Positions 38,265-47,550 of a stretch of 64,000 nucleotides of DNA are shown here, one piece after another. A program made the position numbers and the translations under genes. The DNA comes from Denitratisoma oestradiolicum (GTDB lineage: Bacteria; Pseudomonadota; Gammaproteobacteria; Burkholderiales; Rhodocyclaceae), in NCBI RefSeq assembly GCF_902813185.1, contig NZ_LR778301.1:2932501-2996500 (forward strand). The letters are read 5' to 3'. The notes under the pieces were generated by a model. It had not been told where the DNA came from, made no database searches, and saw nothing but the letters and a program-made list of their open reading frames with translations. Positions within the stretch are counted from its first letter, which is position 1, and every line of letters begins with the position of its first letter.

Positions 38265-39149
38265 CTACAGCCGGCCAGTCATCACCGCCAACACAGTGCC
38301 CAGCCAGCCCAATACCGCCAGCAGCAGGTGCACGTCAGTGAGCAGTTCCACCGCTACATCACCGCCCCCCTGGCGCCGATGCAGCAGGAACAGATAGCGC
38401 AGCATGCCGTAGAGCACAAAGGGCACGGTCAGCATCAGACGGCTGCTGCCATGGAGGGCCACGGTCTCCGCGCTGACCGTATAGAGGCTGTAGGTGACCA
38501 CCGTGCAGGCGGCGGTGATGGTGATGAACTGGTCCAGCATTCCTTCGGAATAGTGCTCCAGCACCCGCCGGTGGCCTCCGGAACCGCCGGAGAGGGCCAC
38601 CAGTTCCGCCCGGCGCTTGGCGAAACCGAGGAACAGGGTCAGCATCAGACCGCACAGCAGCAGCCACTGGGAGGGCGCGATGTCCAGGCCCAGAGTGCCG
38701 GCCAGAAGGCGCAGCATGAAGCCGGCGGCGATCAGGAACACATCCAGCAGCACCACGTGCTTCAGACCCATGCTGTAGCCCCCGTTGAGCAACAGATAGG
38801 CCACGAAGATCCAGGGCGCCTGCCCCGCAAGAGTGAAGGCCAGGGCCAGGCCGGCGACCAGGCAGACCGCCAGCAACAGCAGGGCGGCGCTGACGCTCAC
38901 CGTGCCGCAGGCCAGGGGCCGCCGACGCTTCTGGGGATGCAGCCGGTCCTGCTCCCGGTCCTGCAGGTCGTTGAACACATAGACCGTGGAAGACAGCAGG
39001 CAGAAGGCGACGAAAGCCCACAACCCCTGTTGCAGGCGGATGGGGTCTTGCCAGGCATGGCCGAAGAGCAGGCCCACCAGCACGAAGCCGTTCTTGATCC
39101 ATTGATGGGGACGCAGCAGGGCAATCAGCGGTGGCATCAGTGCGGACAT
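38265..39149 (-). CDS. UbiA-family prenyltransferase, decaprenyl-phosphate phosphoribosyltransferase-like
   Basis: This 294-residue membrane protein with about eight helices has the first aspartate motif NDLQDREQDR and the N-terminal RPHQWIKNGFVL. That N-terminus is typical of the branch including mycobacterial DPPR synthase, which joins 5-phosphoribosyl pyrophosphate to polyprenyl phosphate. It overlaps the downstream-facing end of the GT39 gene by 13 bases. The pair suggests a polyprenyl-phosphate-linked sugar donor and its glycosyltransferase, though no epimerase partners are present. The real lipid and sugar are unknown. Confidence 0.82.
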   Translation of the reverse strand: MSALMPPLIALLRPHQWIKNGFVLVGLLFGHAWQDPIRLQQGLWAFVAFCLLSSTVYVFNDLQDREQDRLHPQKRRRPLACGTVSVSAALLLLAVCLVAGLALAFTLAGQAPWIFVAYLLLNGGYSMGLKHVVLLDVFLIAAGFMLRLLAGTLGLDIAPSQWLLLCGLMLTLFLGFAKRRAELVALSGGSGGHRRVLEHYSEGMLDQFITITAACTVVTYSLYTVSAETVALHGSSRLMLTVPFVLYGMLRYLFLLHRRQGGGDVAVELLTDVHLLLAVLGWLGTVLAVMTGRL

Positions 39150-40639
39150 GTTTTCCCCGGCCAGTAGCGGTCACAGAAATAGCAGGCACCTTGGGGCAGC
39201 CAGGACGGAATCTGGTAGTACTTGTCCCGCGCCGTCGCCAGCACCCGGTCCCGATAGCGGGCATAGTCGAAGCCCCGGCCCATGATCTGATGGAAAGTCA
39301 CACCATGCAAGCTGAAGGTTTCCGTCCGCAACTCGCGGAAGTAGGGCGCGTACTCCTCGGCCACCGGCGCATCCTTCTGGAGGATCAGGATGTTCTTCCC
39401 GTCCAGCACCCTGAAGTCGGTGAGGATGTCATCGTGGCGGGCGTGACTGGAAGCTTCGCCGAAGACCAGGAAATAGCGCCGGGCGTTGTAGCCCAGGGTC
39501 ACCGCATCGGCATAGCCGTCGCTGGCGAAGACGTAATCCGCCGCGTAGGGTTTCAGCCGGGCGGCGATGGTCTCCGCCTCGAAGGCCAGCACCGCGCTCT
39601 CATACCACTTGGCCCGCTGCCAGCTTTCCAGGGACGTCAGGCTGGCGCCCGCCAGCAATACGATGTGAAGGGCCGCAAAGCCCAGGAAGAAAATCCGCAG
39701 CCGGGCCAGCAGCCGGGCCTCCAGACCCAAGGCCGCCAGCAGTAAGGCGAAGGGCAGGAAGGACAGCATCCAATGCAGGCCCACGGTCTTTTTCAGGGAC
39801 AGCAGGCCGAACAGCGCCAGGGGGACCCAGGCCAGAACGGCCAGACTGGTCAGTTCCGGCCGGCACCAGGCCGTCGGTCGCCGCAGCAGTTGCCAGAGCA
39901 GGGGCGGCGTCAGCAGATAGATCAGGGTCAGACCATAGAGCAGGGGCGTCTTCCAGGACAGCGCCGCCTTGCCATGGCGATTGACGAAGTTGAACATGTA
40001 GTTGGGCCAGCAGTGCTCCATGTTCCACCAGGCCATCAGCCCCAGGGCCGGCAGGCAGCAGCCATAGACGATGGCCAGGCCGGTCAGGCCGCGCCTGTCC
40101 GGCCGGCGCAGCACATCCACCAGATAGGCGAAACCCAGAAAGGCGACGAAATACTTGGACAGCACGGCCAGGGCGAGAAACAGGCCGCTGGCCAGATACC
40201 AGCCCAGGTGGCCGTCCCGCCGCGCCCTCAGCCAGGCCAGCCCCGACAGCACGGAACCGTAGGCCAGGGGCGTGTCGGTGGTGATCAGCACATTCCAGAC
40301 GCTGGTGGGCGCCAGGAGCACCAGCAGGGCAGCGGACCAGCGCCGCCAGTCCTCGGTGCCGGACCAGATGCGCGGCACGAACCAGGCCACGGCCCCGGCC
40401 AGGACCAGGGGTTGCAGCACCGAACTCAGACGCAGCCAGGCCGCTCCGTCACCGAGCAGCAACTGGGCCGCCAGCCACCATCCCACCATGGGCGGATGAT
40501 CATAGAAACCCCAGTCGGGAATCTTGCCCCACCAGATGAAATAGGCCTCGTCGGCCGTGATGGGCAGGGCTCCGGCGAGCCAGAGGCGAAAAACCAGCAG
40601 GGGGGCCAGCAGCCAAAAGAAAAGACGGCGCGGATTCAT
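39137..40639 (-). CDS. ArnT/PMT-like membrane glycosyltransferase (GT39/GT83 clan)
   Basis: The 500-residue protein begins with a hydrophobic segment and has ITADEAYFIWWG, with the DE catalytic pair in the first periplasmic loop, and WGFYDHPPMVGWW. About ten membrane helices and a periplasmic C-terminal domain follow, ending in a cysteine-rich tail (YFCDRYWPGKTCPH). Such enzymes use polyprenyl-phosphate sugars to decorate lipid A, proteins or other acceptors. It is translated with the UbiA-like gene, which may make its donor. The ATG at 40639 is preferred; upstream codons lie in a REP-like repeat that supplies a G-rich ribosome-binding-like stretch. Confidence 0.87.
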   Translation of the reverse strand: MNPRRLFFWLLAPLLVFRLWLAGALPITADEAYFIWWGKIPDWGFYDHPPMVGWWLAAQLLLGDGAAWLRLSSVLQPLVLAGAVAWFVPRIWSGTEDWRRWSAALLVLLAPTSVWNVLITTDTPLAYGSVLSGLAWLRARRDGHLGWYLASGLFLALAVLSKYFVAFLGFAYLVDVLRRPDRRGLTGLAIVYGCCLPALGLMAWWNMEHCWPNYMFNFVNRHGKAALSWKTPLLYGLTLIYLLTPPLLWQLLRRPTAWCRPELTSLAVLAWVPLALFGLLSLKKTVGLHWMLSFLPFALLLAALGLEARLLARLRIFFLGFAALHIVLLAGASLTSLESWQRAKWYESAVLAFEAETIAARLKPYAADYVFASDGYADAVTLGYNARRYFLVFGEASSHARHDDILTDFRVLDGKNILILQKDAPVAEEYAPYFRELRTETFSLHGVTFHQIMGRGFDYARYRDRVLATARDKYYQIPSWLPQGACYFCDRYWPGKTCPH

Positions 40640-40644
40640 TTGAA

Positions 40645-40707
40645 CCATCCCCCCAACCCCCTTCCCAGGGAAGGGGGTGACTGGGGTTCGCGGGCTGCGC
40701 CCGCTCC
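40645..40707 (+). repeat. REP-like palindromic repeat upstream of the glycosyltransferase
   Basis: CCATCCCCCCAACCCCCTTC, hairpin loop, then GGGAAGGGGGTGACTGG form the palindrome (40645-40684). A short hairpin GCGGGCTGCGCCCGC-like tail follows (to 40707). The same two-part unit occurs on minus at 54865-54930. Confidence 0.85.
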
Positions 40708-40791
40708 ATAAGAAAGGATTACCTGCCTTGGGACGGCCCGGCGGCGAGCGGGCGCGCCGATACTCATGACGCCCGCCGACACTGCATTGGC

Positions 40792-41859
40792 CTACTTGTC
40801 TTCCAGAGCCACGCGCCGCTTGCGCACGGCTTCGGCCAGGATATCCAGGACCGCCGCGCTGTCTTCCCAGCCGATGCAGGCATCGGTGACGCTCTGGCCG
40901 TATTCCAGGGGCTTGCCGGGCATCAGGTCCTGGCGGCCTTCCTTGAGATGGGATTCGACCATCACGCCGAAGATGCGGTCGTCGCCACCCGCCATCTGGC
41001 CGGCCACATCCCTAGCCACGTCCATCTGGCGCTTGAACTGCTTGTTGCTGTTGGCGTGGGAGAAGTCGATCATCACCCGGGCGGCCAGGCCGGCCTTGCC
41101 CAATTCCTGGCAGGCCGCCTCGACGCTGGCGGCGTCGTAGTTGGCCGTCTTGCCACCGCGCAGGATCACATGACAGTCCTCGTTGCCTGCGGTGGAGACA
41201 ATGGCCGAATGGCCGGCCTTGGTCACGGAGAGGAAATGGTGGGGGCTGGCGGCGGCCTTGATGGCATCCACGGCGATGCGCAGGTTGCCGTCGGTGCCAT
41301 TCTTGAAGCCCACCGGACAGGACAGGCCGGAAGCCAGTTCTCGGTGGATCTGGGATTCGGTGGTGCGGGCGCCGATGGCGCCCCAGGCGATCAGGTCCGC
41401 CGTGTATTGGGGCGTGATCACGTCGAGGAACTCGGTGGCCGCCGGCAGACCCAGTTCATTGATGTCCCACAACAGCTTGCGGGCCAGGCGCAGACCTTCG
41501 TTGATCTTGAAGCTGTTGTCCATGTGGGGGTCGTTGATCAGCCCCTTCCAGCCCACGGTAGTGCGGGGCTTCTCGAAATACACCCGCATCACCACTTCCA
41601 GATCGGCAGCATGGCGGTCCCGCTCGGCCTTGAGGCGGCGGGCATATTCCATGGCCGCGACCGGATCGTGAATGGAGCAGGGGCCGATGATCACCAGCAG
41701 CCGGTCGTCGCCGCCGTGGAGCACCCGATGGATGGCCTGGCGGCCGGCAAAGGTGGTGGCGGCGGCCAGTTCGGTTTCCGGAAACTCCCGCAGGATGTGG
41801 GCGGGAGGGGAGAGTTCCTTGATTTCCTTGATACGGACGTCGTCGATGGTGTATTTCAT
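40792..41859 (-). CDS. aroG: 3-deoxy-7-phosphoheptulonate synthase (DAHP synthase, AroG type)
   Basis: The 355-residue class I DAHP synthase starts MKYTIDDVRIKEIKELSPP and contains IIGPCSIHDP, EKPRTTVGWKGLINDP, and KNGTDGNLRIAVDA, the metal, PEP and E4P sites. It commits erythrose-4-phosphate and PEP to the shikimate pathway and so feeds pheA and tyrA at the start of the window. The ATG at 41859 gives the standard length. The allosteric type (Phe or Tyr) cannot be read with certainty. It appears to be monocistronic. Confidence 0.95.
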   Translation of the reverse strand: MKYTIDDVRIKEIKELSPPAHILREFPETELAAATTFAGRQAIHRVLHGGDDRLLVIIGPCSIHDPVAAMEYARRLKAERDRHAADLEVVMRVYFEKPRTTVGWKGLINDPHMDNSFKINEGLRLARKLLWDINELGLPAATEFLDVITPQYTADLIAWGAIGARTTESQIHRELASGLSCPVGFKNGTDGNLRIAVDAIKAAASPHHFLSVTKAGHSAIVSTAGNEDCHVILRGGKTANYDAASVEAACQELGKAGLAARVMIDFSHANSNKQFKRQMDVARDVAGQMAGGDDRIFGVMVESHLKEGRQDLMPGKPLEYGQSVTDACIGWEDSAAVLDILAEAVRKRRVALEDK

Positions 41860-41941
41860 GGCGGATACGCTCGTTGCCAACGGCAAAGGCCGTGATTCTA
41901 CCCGACGAAAGCCTCGGGACGCCCCCAGGTCCGCGCTGCGA

Positions 41942-42715
41942 TCAGTCCGCAGACAGTGCCCGGGTGATGCGCACGTAATCACTGACCCCCAGGGTTTCGG
42001 CCCGGGCAGTGGGGGCGATGCCCAGGGCCACCAGGGCTGCCTCGTCGATCAGTTCGCGCAGGGTGTTGCGCAACATCTTGCGACGTTGGGAGAAGGCCGC
42101 CGTGACTACCCTGGCGAAAACCTCGCCGTCGCAGGGTTCCAGCTCTCCAGCAGCCTTGGGTATCAGGCGCACGATGGCCGAGTCCACTTTGGGTGCCGGA
42201 GTAAAGGCCCCGGGAGGAACGATGAACAGCCGCTCCATGTGGAAGCGGTATTGCAGCATCACCGAAAGCCGTCCGAACTCGCCGCCACCGGGCTCGGCCA
42301 CCATGCGGTCCACCACTTCCTTTTGCAGCATGAAGTGCATGTCCCGCACCTGATCGGCAAAAGTGGCGAGATGAAACAGCAGTGGCGTGGAAATGTTGTA
42401 GGGCAGGTTGCCCACCACGCGCAAGTCGGCGCCCATGGCGCCAAAATCGAAGACCAGGGCATCCCCCTCGTGGATGGTAAGTTGCTCCGGTGTGAAGCGT
42501 TGCCGCAGGCCGGCAATCAGGTCCCGGTCGATTTCCACCACGTGCAGATGGCCCAGAGCCTCCAGCAGAGGCTCGGTCATGGCCGCCAGACCGGGGCCAA
42601 TCTCCACCATCAGGTCCCCCGGCCGGGGCGCGATGGCGGCGACGATCTTGCGGATCACGCCGGGCGAATTGAGGAAATTCTGACCGAAGCGTTTACGTGG
42701 GATATGTTGTCTCAC
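41942..42715 (-). CDS. rsmA: 16S rRNA (adenine(1518)-N6/adenine(1519)-N6)-dimethyltransferase
   Basis: KsgA/RsmA dimethylates two adjacent adenines in the loop of 16S helix 45. The protein has [13 protein letters not shown], the SAM motif [11 protein letters not shown], the catalytic NLPYNIS and the [11 protein letters not shown] segment. Two starts are possible: the GTG at 42715 (giving [12 protein letters not shown], the usual beginning, 257 residues, with GGGGAA seven bases upstream) or the ATG at 42742. I prefer the GTG. Both lie inside the 42702-42744 hairpin. pdxA is upstream, separated by a REP-like repeat. Confidence 0.93.
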   Translation of the reverse strand: MRQHIPRKRFGQNFLNSPGVIRKIVAAIAPRPGDLMVEIGPGLAAMTEPLLEALGHLHVVEIDRDLIAGLRQRFTPEQLTIHEGDALVFDFGAMGADLRVVGNLPYNISTPLLFHLATFADQVRDMHFMLQKEVVDRMVAEPGGGEFGRLSVMLQYRFHMERLFIVPPGAFTPAPKVDSAIVRLIPKAAGELEPCDGEVFARVVTAAFSQRRKMLRNTLRELIDEAALVALGIAPTARAETLGVSDYVRITRALSAD

Positions 42716-42744
42716 GACGGCTTCCCCGTCGCGTGACAACATAT
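42702..42744 (-). promoter_or_regulatory. hairpin over the rsmA start; resembles 16S helix 45
   Basis: On the plus strand ATATGTTGTC (42702-42711) and GACAACATAT (42735-42744) pair perfectly, with an inner stem CGACGG/CCGTCG and a five-base loop. As mRNA the apex reads GACGG-GGAAG-CCGUC, close to the GGGGAACC apex of helix 45, the substrate of RsmA. The GTG start is in the internal loop and the ribosome binding site is at the apex, so folding would block initiation. Confidence 0.6.
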
Positions 42745-42760
42745 TTGATAATTCGTGGTC

Positions 42761-42825
42761 ATCCTCTCCCGGCCTCCCCTTCCATGAGGGGGAGGTGACT
42801 TAATTGCCCTGCCTTGCCGGCAGGG
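42761..42825 (+). repeat. REP-like palindrome plus hairpin between pdxA and rsmA
   Basis: ATCCTCTCCCGGCCTCCCCT, then TCCATGAGGGGGAGGTGACT (42761-42800), is the REP-like unit. A separate 7-bp stem, CCCTGCC-TTGCC-GGCAGGG, follows at 42807-42825, 17 bases from the pdxA stop. Confidence 0.8.
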
Positions 42826-42842
42826 AATGTTGCAAGCTGCCC

Positions 42843-43790
42843 TCATCCTCGCGCCACGATCTCGGCAGCCATGCCCACCGCGGCGAAGAGGCTGCCGGGA
42901 TCGGCCTTGCCCGTGCCCGCCAGGTCCAGGGCGGTGCCGTGGTCCACGGAGGTGCGCAGCACCGGCAGGCCCAGGGTGATGTTTACGCCATCCGCGAAGG
43001 CCACGTACTTGAGCACCGCCAGACCCTGGTCGTGGTACATGGCCACCTGGGCATGGGAGCCCTCCAGCACCCGGCGGGTGAACAGGGTGTCCGCCGGCAG
43101 GGGACCCACCAGGTCCAGGCCTTCGGCCCGCAGGGCCTCGATCACCGGGGCGATGGTGTCGATCTCCTCCCGCCCCAGATGACCACCTTCGCCGGCATGG
43201 GGATTGAGCCCGGCCACCAGGATGCGGGGCCGGGGAATACCGAATTTGACGCGCAGGTCGGCATCGACGATGCGCAGCGTCGTGGCCAGCTCTTCCCGGG
43301 TGATGGCGGCGGGCACGTCCTTCAGGGCCAGGTGGGTGGTGGCCAGGGCCACCCGCAGGCCGCCCCCGGCCAGCATCATCACCACCCGGGGGGTGCCGGT
43401 CTTCTCGGCCAGGTACTCGGTGTGGCCGGTGAAGGGAATGCCGGCATCGTTGATCACGCCCTTATGCACCGGGGCGGTGACCATGGCGGCGAACTCATTG
43501 GACTGGCAGCCAGCCAGGGCCCGGTCCAGGATATCCAGCACATAGGGGGCGTTGGCCGGGGCCAATCGACCCGGGGTACAGGGCGCCCGCAGGGGCACAT
43601 GAATAATGTCCAATCCCTCGGTGGAGCGCCCCAGTTGCCGCGCCCTGCTCTCGATCAGACCCCGGTCTCCCAGCACCACCACCCGCACCGGCCAGTCGTC
43701 GCCAACCAGGGCCAGGCAGATGTCCGGGCCTATGCCCGCCGGTTCACCGCTGGTAACCGCGATCACGGGCCGGCGCTCGGCGCCGCTCAC
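42843..43790 (-). CDS. pdxA: 4-hydroxythreonine-4-phosphate dehydrogenase
   Basis: The 315-residue protein has the PdxA signatures VTSGEPAGIGPDI, TAPVHKGVIN, FTGHTEYLAE and the metal-binding AMYHDQGLAVLK. It acts in the DXP-dependent pathway to pyridoxal phosphate, the cofactor of SerC and HisC encoded in the same window. It overlaps surA by four bases (ATGA type). The order lptD-surA-pdxA-rsmA is conserved in many proteobacteria. Confidence 0.96.
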   Translation of the reverse strand: MSGAERRPVIAVTSGEPAGIGPDICLALVGDDWPVRVVVLGDRGLIESRARQLGRSTEGLDIIHVPLRAPCTPGRLAPANAPYVLDILDRALAGCQSNEFAAMVTAPVHKGVINDAGIPFTGHTEYLAEKTGTPRVVMMLAGGGLRVALATTHLALKDVPAAITREELATTLRIVDADLRVKFGIPRPRILVAGLNPHAGEGGHLGREEIDTIAPVIEALRAEGLDLVGPLPADTLFTRRVLEGSHAQVAMYHDQGLAVLKYVAFADGVNITLGLPVLRTSVDHGTALDLAGTGKADPGSLFAAVGMAAEIVARG

Positions 43791-45085
43791 TTGTCCTCCA
43801 GGCGATACTCGACGTAGGCCCGGTCCCGCAACTGGCGCACCCAGTCCTGATAGGCCTCCTCGGCCTTGCGCTCGCGCAGGGCCTGGCGCGCCAGCAGGCG
43901 CTTGCGCTCTGCCGAGCCCTCGTCGACGCGCCGCTCCTGAACCTGGATCAGGTGCCAGCCAAAGGGCGACTGCACCAGATCACTGACCTGACCGATGGCC
44001 AGGCTGTCCATGGCCCGCTCGAACTCGGGCACGGTATCCCCCTGATTGAGCCAGCCCAGGTCGCCTCCCTTGGCGGCGGACAGGTCGTTGGAATAGAGCT
44101 TGGCCAGCTCGGCAAAGTCGCCACCATGACCCAGTCGCTCCTTGACGGTCTCCAGCTTGCGCTTGGCCTCGACCTCCGACACCAGTTCATTCACCTTGAT
44201 CAGGATGTGCCGCGCCCGGGTCTGGCGGATAGCCGGCATGGATTGAAGTCCGCCCGCCCGGTTCAACAACTTGATGATGTGAAAACCGGCGGGGCTGCGC
44301 AGTACGGTGCTGACCTCCCCCGGCTGCATCTTTTGCAGGGCCTCCGCGTATAGGGCCGGTAGCCGATCCAGGCTGCGCTGCCCCACCTGGCCGCCGCTCA
44401 TGGCATCCGGCGCATCGGAGTTGGCTGCTGCCACCTTGGCAAAATCCTCGCCCCGGTTGAGCTGGGCTCGAGCCTGCTCTGCCTTGGTACGCAGTTTCAT
44501 CAGTTGCTCGGGACTGGCCTGTTCCGGCACCCGGATCACGATGTGGGCCAGATCCACCATGACCCCGGCCTCGCCGGCATTGACAGCGTTGGACAGATAG
44601 TTATCCACCTCGCCATCGGAAACCGTGACCCGGCTATCCACCTCCCGGTCCCGCAGCCGGGAAAGCATGACCTCCTGACGGATTTCCTCCCGGAAGGCGG
44701 ACCAGCTGATGCCATCCTTCTCCAGGGCAGCCCGGAAGTCCGGCACCGAAAGACGGTTACCCTCGGCAATCCGGCGCAGGGTCGCATCCAGTTCCGGGTC
44801 GGAAACTTCCATGCCGCCATCCCTGGCCATTTGCATCTGGACCCGATCCACGATCATCCGCTCCAGCAACTGGCGCTCAAGCACCTCCATGGGAGGCATG
44901 GGCGTATTGCGTGCCCGCAACTGACGCTCCACCGTCGCCAGGCGAGTACGCAGCTCCGATAAAGTAATGGCCTCGTCATTGACCACCGCCACCAGACGAT
45001 CCACCTCCACTGCCTTGGGCGGCTTGGGCTGGGCCTGAATGGAAAGGGCAACGAAAATAAGCAACAGCGGCAGTACACGTTTCAT
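43787..45085 (-). CDS. surA: periplasmic chaperone / peptidyl-prolyl isomerase SurA
   Basis: From the ATG at 45085 the protein (432 residues) has a signal peptide (MKRVLPLLLIFVALSIQAQ), an N-terminal chaperone domain (VDRLVAVVNDEAITLSELR), and two parvulin PPIC domains, about residues 175-275 (VDLAHIVIRVP) and 285-385 (TRARHILIK). It escorts outer-membrane barrels such as LptD to the BAM complex. It follows lptD, with its start 26 bases after the lptD stop, so they are co-expressed. Confidence 0.95.
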   Translation of the reverse strand: MKRVLPLLLIFVALSIQAQPKPPKAVEVDRLVAVVNDEAITLSELRTRLATVERQLRARNTPMPPMEVLERQLLERMIVDRVQMQMARDGGMEVSDPELDATLRRIAEGNRLSVPDFRAALEKDGISWSAFREEIRQEVMLSRLRDREVDSRVTVSDGEVDNYLSNAVNAGEAGVMVDLAHIVIRVPEQASPEQLMKLRTKAEQARAQLNRGEDFAKVAAANSDAPDAMSGGQVGQRSLDRLPALYAEALQKMQPGEVSTVLRSPAGFHIIKLLNRAGGLQSMPAIRQTRARHILIKVNELVSEVEAKRKLETVKERLGHGGDFAELAKLYSNDLSAAKGGDLGWLNQGDTVPEFERAMDSLAIGQVSDLVQSPFGWHLIQVQERRVDEGSAERKRLLARQALRERKAEEAYQDWVRQLRDRAYVEYRLEDK

Positions 45086-45111
45086 GGGACGTCTCACCTG
45101 AAAGGGAGGGA

Positions 45112-47532
45112 TCACTGGGCGCCGAATACCGGATCGGCGGCGGGTTCTATCCAGCGGCCATAGCCGGGGACATTACGCTTCAGCATATCGAGAGGATTGG
45201 AGCCAAGACGAGAGAACCCGTTCAGCTCCAACTGGACGAAAAAGGCGCTGGAGGTGCGGCCCACGGCCGTGGCCAGGCGATGCACCACCAGACGGGTGCT
45301 CCAGCAACCGGAGTTGTATTCCAGGCCAGCGATGCTCTCGATGGCGCGCTTCTCCTTGAAGGAGTAGTTGTAGCGCCCCACCGCCGACCAGCCATTCATC
45401 ACCGGCCACTGCCCGGAAAGGTCGATCTGCCGCAGCAGCTCCCGGGTGTAGCGGTAGCCGGCATTGATCAGCTTGCCGGTCTCGGGCTGATAGCGGCCGG
45501 AGAAGTTGAAGCGCTCCATCTGCTTGTCCCGGGGGTTGTACTGGAGCGCGCTGTCCAGGGAAAAACCCTGGCCCAGACTGGCGGTCATGCCAGCCAGGTA
45601 GTCCGCCATGTGGCCGGTGCGGGGTGCCATGCCAGGCAGGGTGACATTCTGGTCGGAAAAATAATAGCGCTGACCCAAAGCCACCCGCACCAGTTCGCTG
45701 CCGGTCACCGGATCGATCACCCGGCTGGTAACGGCAGCCGTGAGCTGATTGGCATCCGCCAGGCGATCGCCGCCGGAATAGATGTTTTCGGAAAATATCT
45801 GAGCAAAATTGAAGTCCACCAGCCCGGTATCGAAGAGAGGAAGCTGGCGCTGATCCCGGTAAGGCACCTTCAGGTAATAAAGCCGGGGCTCCAGAGTGTT
45901 GAGCAGGTTGCGACCGAAAAGCTGCATGTCCCGTTCGAAGGTGATTCCGCTATCGACGCTGACAATCGGCACATTGCGGGCCAGGCTGGTGTCCAGGCCC
46001 GGCACCTGCCGCTCCAGATCGTAGCGGGTGGCATGGAGGCCAATCTTGGGGGTGAGGTAGAAAGCCGCGGTCTGCAAGGGCAGGGAAAACTGGGGGTAGA
46101 CGGTGGTGCGACGCCCCTGGGCCAGGGTCTGGTCCGGATGGCTGAACTTGACGAACTCCCCGTTCAGATTCAGGACCATGCCAGCCGGCAGGTCGGGCCG
46201 AACCGCCGACAGGGTCACCTGGGGCAGACGATCATAGGGAATGCCTGCCGGAGGCTGGGACGGGTCCTGCAGCACCTGGTAGCGCTGGGCCATCATCTGG
46301 GTGGACCACCAGCCGCCGTTGTAGAACAGGCGGCCTTCCCGCAGCAGGTTGGTCTGGGCAATATTGGACAGGCGGGTGGACAGGTCCGTGAAGTAGGTGT
46401 CGTCGGAGACCCGGTTCAGGTTCAGACTGCCGCCGAAGCCCCGACCGAAATCCTGCTGATGCAGCATGGAAAAGGCGCTGCGGTCACCATTGAACACCCG
46501 ATCCTGGGGCAGGAATTCCCCGGCAACCTCGCCCTGATAACCCTGGCCCAGGTAACGGAACTGGCCGACCGCCTGGAGGCCACGCTTGCTCAGCAGGCGT
46601 GGCGAGAGGGTGGCGTCCATGTTGGGCGCAATGTTCCAGTAATAGGGGATGGTGGCTTCCATGCCGCTCTGGCTGGTACCGCCAATGGTGGGCACCAGAA
46701 AACCGGACTTGCGTTCGTTGTTGAGGGAAAAGGAGAGCCAGGGGGAATAGAGGATGGGGATGCCCTTGAACACTACGGTCACTTTGTCGGCGTCGCCCTC
46801 CTCCTTCTGATAATCCAGGGACAGGCTCTTGGCCTTGGCATACCAGTCCTGATTGTCCACCTCGGCCTTGCAGGTGCTGTAGGTGACATCACTGAAGCGG
46901 TAGCGATCCTCCCCCTCGAAGTCGAGGCGGGCCGCCTTGCCCTGACCGCTGATAGCTTCCCGAGGTGGCTGGCCGGGCTTTTGCAACGGCGGGCGATTGA
47001 TGGCATAGAGAGGGGTTTCAAAAAAACCCAGGCTCTGCTCCAACTGCATTTTCAGGTGAGGACCGGTCATCGCATCCGTATCCCGCCGCAGATGGACATT
47101 GCCCGTCGCATCCACCTCGTCTTCCGCCTCCCGATAGATCAGGTGGTCGGCCATCAGGACATTTCCGCCCTTCTTCAGCACCACCCCACCGTCGGCCACG
47201 GTCTCCACCCCACTCTTGCCCTCGATGCGTTCCGCCTCCACATGGACCACGCCTGGGGCAGGAGCCTCGGTAGGCACAGCCTGGGGCGGTGCCACGACCG
47301 GCCGAGGCGCCACGACGGGAATGGGTACGGGCTGGGGCGGGACCGGCATCACGCTGACGGCCGGAGCGGCCCCAACCGGGGCGGGTACTGAAGCCGTCGG
47401 CGTCCGTAACGGTGGAGCACCGAGCAGGGCGGGATCGACCCGCAGGGGGGGCAGGCTCTCGCCTGCATGGGCACCGCCCGCGAGGGCGAACCATATGAAT
47501 AGACCGAGTTTTCTGCGCTGGAAACGAGGCAT
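45112..47532 (-). CDS. lptD: LPS-assembly outer-membrane protein LptD
   Basis: The 806-residue protein has a signal peptide (LGLFIWFALAGGAHA). A low-complexity linker of about 60 residues rich in Pro, Val and Ala follows (about 35-95). Then come the OstA/LptA-like periplasmic domain (VHVEAERIEGKSGVETVADG) and a large C-terminal beta-barrel with LptD motifs (PYYWNIAPNMDATLSPR). It inserts lipopolysaccharide into the outer leaflet together with LptE. The long Pro-rich segment before the jellyroll domain is unusual in E. coli terms but seen in betaproteobacteria. It starts the lptD-surA-pdxA run. Confidence 0.95.
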   Translation of the reverse strand: MPRFQRRKLGLFIWFALAGGAHAGESLPPLRVDPALLGAPPLRTPTASVPAPVGAAPAVSVMPVPPQPVPIPVVAPRPVVAPPQAVPTEAPAPGVVHVEAERIEGKSGVETVADGGVVLKKGGNVLMADHLIYREAEDEVDATGNVHLRRDTDAMTGPHLKMQLEQSLGFFETPLYAINRPPLQKPGQPPREAISGQGKAARLDFEGEDRYRFSDVTYSTCKAEVDNQDWYAKAKSLSLDYQKEEGDADKVTVVFKGIPILYSPWLSFSLNNERKSGFLVPTIGGTSQSGMEATIPYYWNIAPNMDATLSPRLLSKRGLQAVGQFRYLGQGYQGEVAGEFLPQDRVFNGDRSAFSMLHQQDFGRGFGGSLNLNRVSDDTYFTDLSTRLSNIAQTNLLREGRLFYNGGWWSTQMMAQRYQVLQDPSQPPAGIPYDRLPQVTLSAVRPDLPAGMVLNLNGEFVKFSHPDQTLAQGRRTTVYPQFSLPLQTAAFYLTPKIGLHATRYDLERQVPGLDTSLARNVPIVSVDSGITFERDMQLFGRNLLNTLEPRLYYLKVPYRDQRQLPLFDTGLVDFNFAQIFSENIYSGGDRLADANQLTAAVTSRVIDPVTGSELVRVALGQRYYFSDQNVTLPGMAPRTGHMADYLAGMTASLGQGFSLDSALQYNPRDKQMERFNFSGRYQPETGKLINAGYRYTRELLRQIDLSGQWPVMNGWSAVGRYNYSFKEKRAIESIAGLEYNSGCWSTRLVVHRLATAVGRTSSAFFVQLELNGFSRLGSNPLDMLKRNVPGYGRWIEPAADPVFGAQ

Positions 47533-47550
47533 GCCGTCGTCTTGATGCCG

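Noticed and set aside
45280..47391. Plus-strand open frame opposite lptD (about 700 codons)
   Set aside because: Antisense shadow of lptD with no start signal or domain.
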